Assembly: GCA_021792835.1 (NCBI GenBank)
Contig: JAJYTY010000018.1
Span: forward strand, 1-32,923
Direction of reading: 5' to 3'
DNA length: 32,923 nucleotides
Source: Pseudomonadota bacterium
GTDB lineage: Bacteria > Pseudomonadota > Gammaproteobacteria > Burkholderiales > Burkholderiaceae_C
Below, piece after piece: positions 31,299 to 32,923 of the stretch. The position numbers and the translations under genes are program-made. Under the pieces are notes generated by a model that saw only the letters and a program-made list of their open reading frames with translations, ran no database searches and was not told where the DNA came from. Each line of letters begins with the position of its first letter. Within the stretch, counting starts at the first letter, position 1.

Positions 31299-31560
31299 TT
31301 GACCGAGATCGCGATCGATCAAACCCCCTCGGGAGAAGTGGAGGTCCGACTCGACCGGGAGACCGTCTGGCTTCGCCTGGACCAGATGTCCGAACTTTTC
31401 GGCCGCGATCGCACCGTGGTGGGGCGCCACGTCCGGAACGTGTTTGCCAAGCAAGAACTCGACAAAACGGGCAATGTGCAAAATTTGCACATTGCCGGCT
31501 CAGACAGGCCCGTCGGTTCTACAGCCTGGACGGGATCAAAAGAGCGTCATCGACCGGAAG
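31299..31560 (+). pseudogene. N-terminal remnant of a second RhuM-Fic gene
   Basis: From TTG 31299 the frame reads TEIAIDQTPSGEVEVRLDRE, then TVWLRLDQMSELF and VFAKQELDKTGNVQNLHIAG, aligned with residues 3-70 of the intact RhuM-Fic protein and with other RhuM proteins. The ATG of the intact copy is missing here (GTTGACC instead of GTTGACATG). Near 31505-31515 the frame shifts: the expected FYSLDGIK follows in another frame and stops soon after. An in-frame ATG exists at 31257. The rest of the RhuM domain and most of Fic are absent; HigBA follows, and the Fic C-terminus reappears at 32391. Confidence 0.8.
31470..31496. repeat. 27-bp perfect palindrome inside the RhuM remnant
   Basis: GGCAATGTGCAAA (31470-31482) is the exact reverse complement of TTTGCACATTGCC (31484-31496), around a single A. 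It lies in codons for GNVQNLHIA, common in RhuM proteins. It may be chance codon choice, or a protein-binding or recombination site. Confidence 0.7.
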
Positions 31561-31650
31561 CGACGGCGGCTAAGGTGCCTGCATTCCCAGTCCGGCGGGG
31601 CGACGCCAAACGAACGCGCCCCAGACCAGAACACAAGCTCAGCAAGGACG

Positions 31651-31688
31651 AGCCCGCTTGCGGGCTATAGCACCGCGTGCTATATAAT
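31651..31688 (+). promoter_or_regulatory. Hairpin, operator and promoter of higBA
   Basis: AGCCCGC/GCGGGCT (31651-31666) is a 7-2-7 palindrome. It runs straight into TATAGCAC-CGC-GTGCTATA (31666-31684), a perfect 8-3-8 palindrome. A consensus -10 box TATAAT at 31683-31688 overlaps its right arm; the best -35 is weak (TTGCGG at 31658, 19-base spacer). HigA bound at the palindrome would block the promoter. Confidence 0.7.
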
Positions 31689-31707
31689 TACGGGCAAGGA
31701 GACGGGC

Positions 31708-32088
31708 ATGGCGGTTTACAAGACCCGGTGGTTCGAGCGCTGGGCACGCAAAGAAGGGTTGGCCATGTCCAGCCTCTGCGCTGCTGTGCAGGAAATGACC
31801 GCCGGCCTGATTGACGCCGACCTGGGTGGTGGCCTGGTCAAGAAGCGGATCGGTCGACCCGGACAGGGGAAGAGCGGCGGCTATCGCACGCTGGTTGCGA
31901 CGAACAAGGGCAACCGCTGGGTCTTCGTGTTCGGCTTCCCGAAGAACGCGCGCAGCAACATCGACAAGGACGAAGCCGAGGCCTTGAAGAAGTTGGCTGC
32001 GCACCTGTTGTCACTCACGCCGCAGGCGCTCGGCAAAGCGGTTAGCGCCGGTGAATTGATGGAGGTTGATTGCGATGCGAAAGACTAA
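31708..32088 (+). CDS. higB: RelE/HigB-like toxin
   Basis: A 126-residue toxin of the RelE/HigB2-like family: VYKTRWFERWARKEG, GGLVKKRIGRPGQGKSGGYR, WVFVFGFPKNARSNIDKDE. The GxGKSGGYRTL block and the Phe-Gly-Phe strand are family hallmarks. These toxins usually cleave mRNA at the ribosome, though the group is diverse. ATG 31708 is preceded by AAGGAG at 31695-31700; the open frame reaches far upstream only because it runs through the RhuM remnant. The toxin gene comes first and overlaps the antitoxin gene by 14 bases. Confidence 0.9.
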   Translation: MAVYKTRWFERWARKEGLAMSSLCAAVQEMTAGLIDADLGGGLVKKRIGRPGQGKSGGYRTLVATNKGNRWVFVFGFPKNARSNIDKDEAEALKKLAAHLLSLTPQALGKAVSAGELMEVDCDAKD

Positions 32089-32389
32089 GTCTCCGATCCT
32101 TGCCGCCGTGCATGACACGGCCAAGGGCCTGCACAAGGCGGGCGTGATGGATCTGGTCACGCTGCGTGAGTTCGATCAGTTCTGTCTGCCGCCGGTCGAG
32201 CCGCTGCAGCCCGAGCAAATCAAACACATCCGCGAAACCACGCGGGTGAGCCAGGCCGTGTTTGCCCGTCTGCTGAACACCAGTCTCTCGACAGTGCAGA
32301 AGTGGGAAATCGGCCAGAAGAAGCCCACGGGCACCGCCCTCAAGCTGCTGCACCTGGTGCAAAAGCGCGGGATCGAAGTCGTCGCCTGA
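32075..32389 (+). CDS. higA: HigA-like helix-turn-helix antitoxin
   Basis: A 104-residue antitoxin. The HTH_XRE domain lies at about residues 48-100: QIKHIRETTRVSQAVFARLL then NTSLSTVQKWEIGQKKPTG. The N-terminal 45 residues probably bind the toxin. GGAGG (32061-32065) precedes ATG 32075; the TTG at 32066 is less likely. Its TGA at 32387-32389 is followed after one base by sequence homologous to the middle of a Fic C-terminus, so the module boundary is sharp. It should repress its own operon at the 8-3-8 palindrome. Confidence 0.9.
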   Translation: MRKTKSPILAAVHDTAKGLHKAGVMDLVTLREFDQFCLPPVEPLQPEQIKHIRETTRVSQAVFARLLNTSLSTVQKWEIGQKKPTGTALKLLHLVQKRGIEVVA

Positions 32390-32390
32390 C

Positions 32391-32558
32391 CGCAACGGTC
32401 GGCTCGTCGACTCCAACGGCTACCCAGTCATCAACGACGTGGGTCTGGCCGCACTAACCTTGCTGGTCGCCGAATCGGCCCCGAAGGACAAGAACGCGCT
32501 GATCCGCCTGATCATGCACATGATCGGCTCCCCGCCGCCAGGCGCCGAGCGGGCGTAA
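32391..32558 (+). pseudogene. C-terminal remnant of a second RhuM-Fic gene
   Basis: From 32391 the frame reads RNGRLVDSNGYPVINDVGLA, then ALTLLVAESAPKDK, ALIRLIMHMIG and PGAERA with stop TAA at 32556. This aligns end to end with residues 278-332 of the intact RhuM-Fic protein, including the same stop context before the repeat. The Fic active motif is absent. It is the other half of the gene whose start lies at 31299, with HigBA between them. Confidence 0.85.
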
Positions 32559-32629
32559 AAAAGCCCTCAGGCTTGTGACCTGAGGGCTCTTGATTGTGGC
32601 TCGCCGACCAGGGCGAATCCGGGCACTGG
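32557..32629. repeat. Island repeat copy E with bidirectional terminator hairpin
   Basis: AGCCCTCAGG (32562-32571) pairs perfectly with CCTGAGGGCT (32579-32588) over the same CTTGTGA loop. The stem shows paired changes relative to copies C and D. Six A bases lie on the left side. The 33-bp core is at 32597-32629. The following 32630-32796 holds no recognised gene. Confidence 0.9.
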
Positions 32630-32796
32630 AGCCTGACGATGGCCGCGCGGGTTGGGTCGACATGATGTGCTCTCGCCTGGACCGGACCGCCTCTCGATCG
32701 CTCGGCGATGGCGCGAGATCATGCTCTCCCGTGACATTGTGCCCGCCCCCTTGCGGTAACGCCTTGATCAGGCGCGAAGAATTCCCCGGGTGATGG

Positions 32797-32923
32797 TGAC
32801 CTGCCACGGTTCGTCGGACCACTCATTCCTGGACGACGGCCCCCTGTTTCTCAGTTGAACACCCTTGCTGCACGAACTCGTTGGGGGTCCGGTAGCCGAG
32901 ACTGCTGTGCGGCCGAACCTCGT
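32797..32923 (-). mobile_element. End of an IS3-family insertion sequence
   Basis: The last bases encode the C-terminus of an IS3-family transposase. The element edge is probably near TGACCTGCC at 32797, since IS3-family ends begin with TG followed by a conserved inverted repeat. The other end lies outside the window, so the boundary is an estimate. Confidence 0.6.
32823..32923 (-). CDS. IS3-family transposase OrfB, C-terminal end (partial)
   Basis: Only the last 33 codons are in the window. They read EVRPHSSLGYRTPNEFVQQG and then 12 more residues to the stop at 32823-32825. The EVRPHSSLGYRTPNEF stretch follows the last catalytic Glu region of IS3-group DDE transposases and is very conserved. 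The gene enters the window from the right end. Whether the element is intact cannot be seen. Confidence 0.85.
   Translation of the reverse strand, partial: EVRPHSSLGYRTPNEFVQQGCSTEKQGAVVQE

Noticed and set aside
25007-32629. Integron cassette array with attC sites
   Set aside because: No IntI is seen and the repeats lack the RYYYAAC and GTTRRRY core sites. Cassette-like order alone is not enough, so the array is described as an unclassified repeat-bounded island.
25007-32629. CRISPR array
   Set aside because: The repeats are hundreds to thousands of bases apart with genes between them and no cas genes are present.
32454-32822. - strand open frame of 122 codons
   Set aside because: It is antisense to the Fic remnant and crosses the repeat and the IS edge; no similarity is recognisable.

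Overview
The window is high-GC DNA, probably from a beta- or gammaproteobacterium. The clues are the dense overlapping operons, an ArgP/ArgO pair, SuyB/SlcC/ComC-type sulfonate genes and a Proteobacteria-style RhuM-Fic protein. No rRNA or complete tRNA gene is visible, so the genus cannot be fixed. The first 24 kb is compact metabolic DNA. The last 8 kb is accessory DNA with visibly lower GC, toxin-antitoxin (TA) modules, repeats and insertion-sequence remains.

Layout. (1) 2-6651, + strand: a probable sulfolactate catabolic operon. It holds the end of the sulfolactate sulfo-lyase large subunit (SuyB), a SsuABC/TauABC-type ABC transporter, a SlcC-like (S)-sulfolactate dehydrogenase, a ComC-like (R)-sulfolactate dehydrogenase and a TauE/TSUP exporter. 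Together they would import sulfolactate, convert the S to the R enantiomer through sulfopyruvate, split R-sulfolactate into pyruvate and sulfite, and export the sulfite. (2) 11401-6678, - strand: a six-gene operon of a succinate dehydrogenase/fumarate reductase-like complex (iron-sulfur protein, two membrane anchors, flavoprotein) with a two-subunit class I fumarase-type hydro-lyase embedded in it. A LysR gene is transcribed divergently. (3) 12535-14205: a PAS-GGDEF-EAL protein, then a hairpin-rich intergenic region and a TetR gene. (4) 19962-15249, - strand: a tightly overlapping biosynthetic operon of type III polyketide synthase, methyltransferase, FAD oxidoreductase, acyl carrier protein and ketosynthase. 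(5) 20171-24134: the ArgO/ArgP pair, a MarR-GNAT fusion with a perfect operator, and four small exported proteins.

(6) 24223-32923: a TA island. In order it holds Phd/VapC, BrnA/BrnT, a GNAT gene, an IS21 IstA remnant, a TPR-GSCFA protein, a HicB-like half protein with a tiny membrane protein, RhuM-Fic, MntA/HepT, and HigBA lying inside the remains of a second RhuM-Fic gene. The end of an IS3-family element closes the window. Six copies of a 33-bp repeat lie at the boundaries between modules. Most copies have a conserved hairpin next to them. On the - strand the repeat ends in GGAGCCA and looks like a tRNA acceptor end followed by a terminator.

The most unusual signal is this repeat-bounded cassette array, with one cassette in two diverged versions (intact at 29261-30259, broken up around HigBA at 31299-32558). 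Next are the noncanonical flavoprotein in the fumarase/fumarate-reductase operon and the five-gene type III PKS operon.
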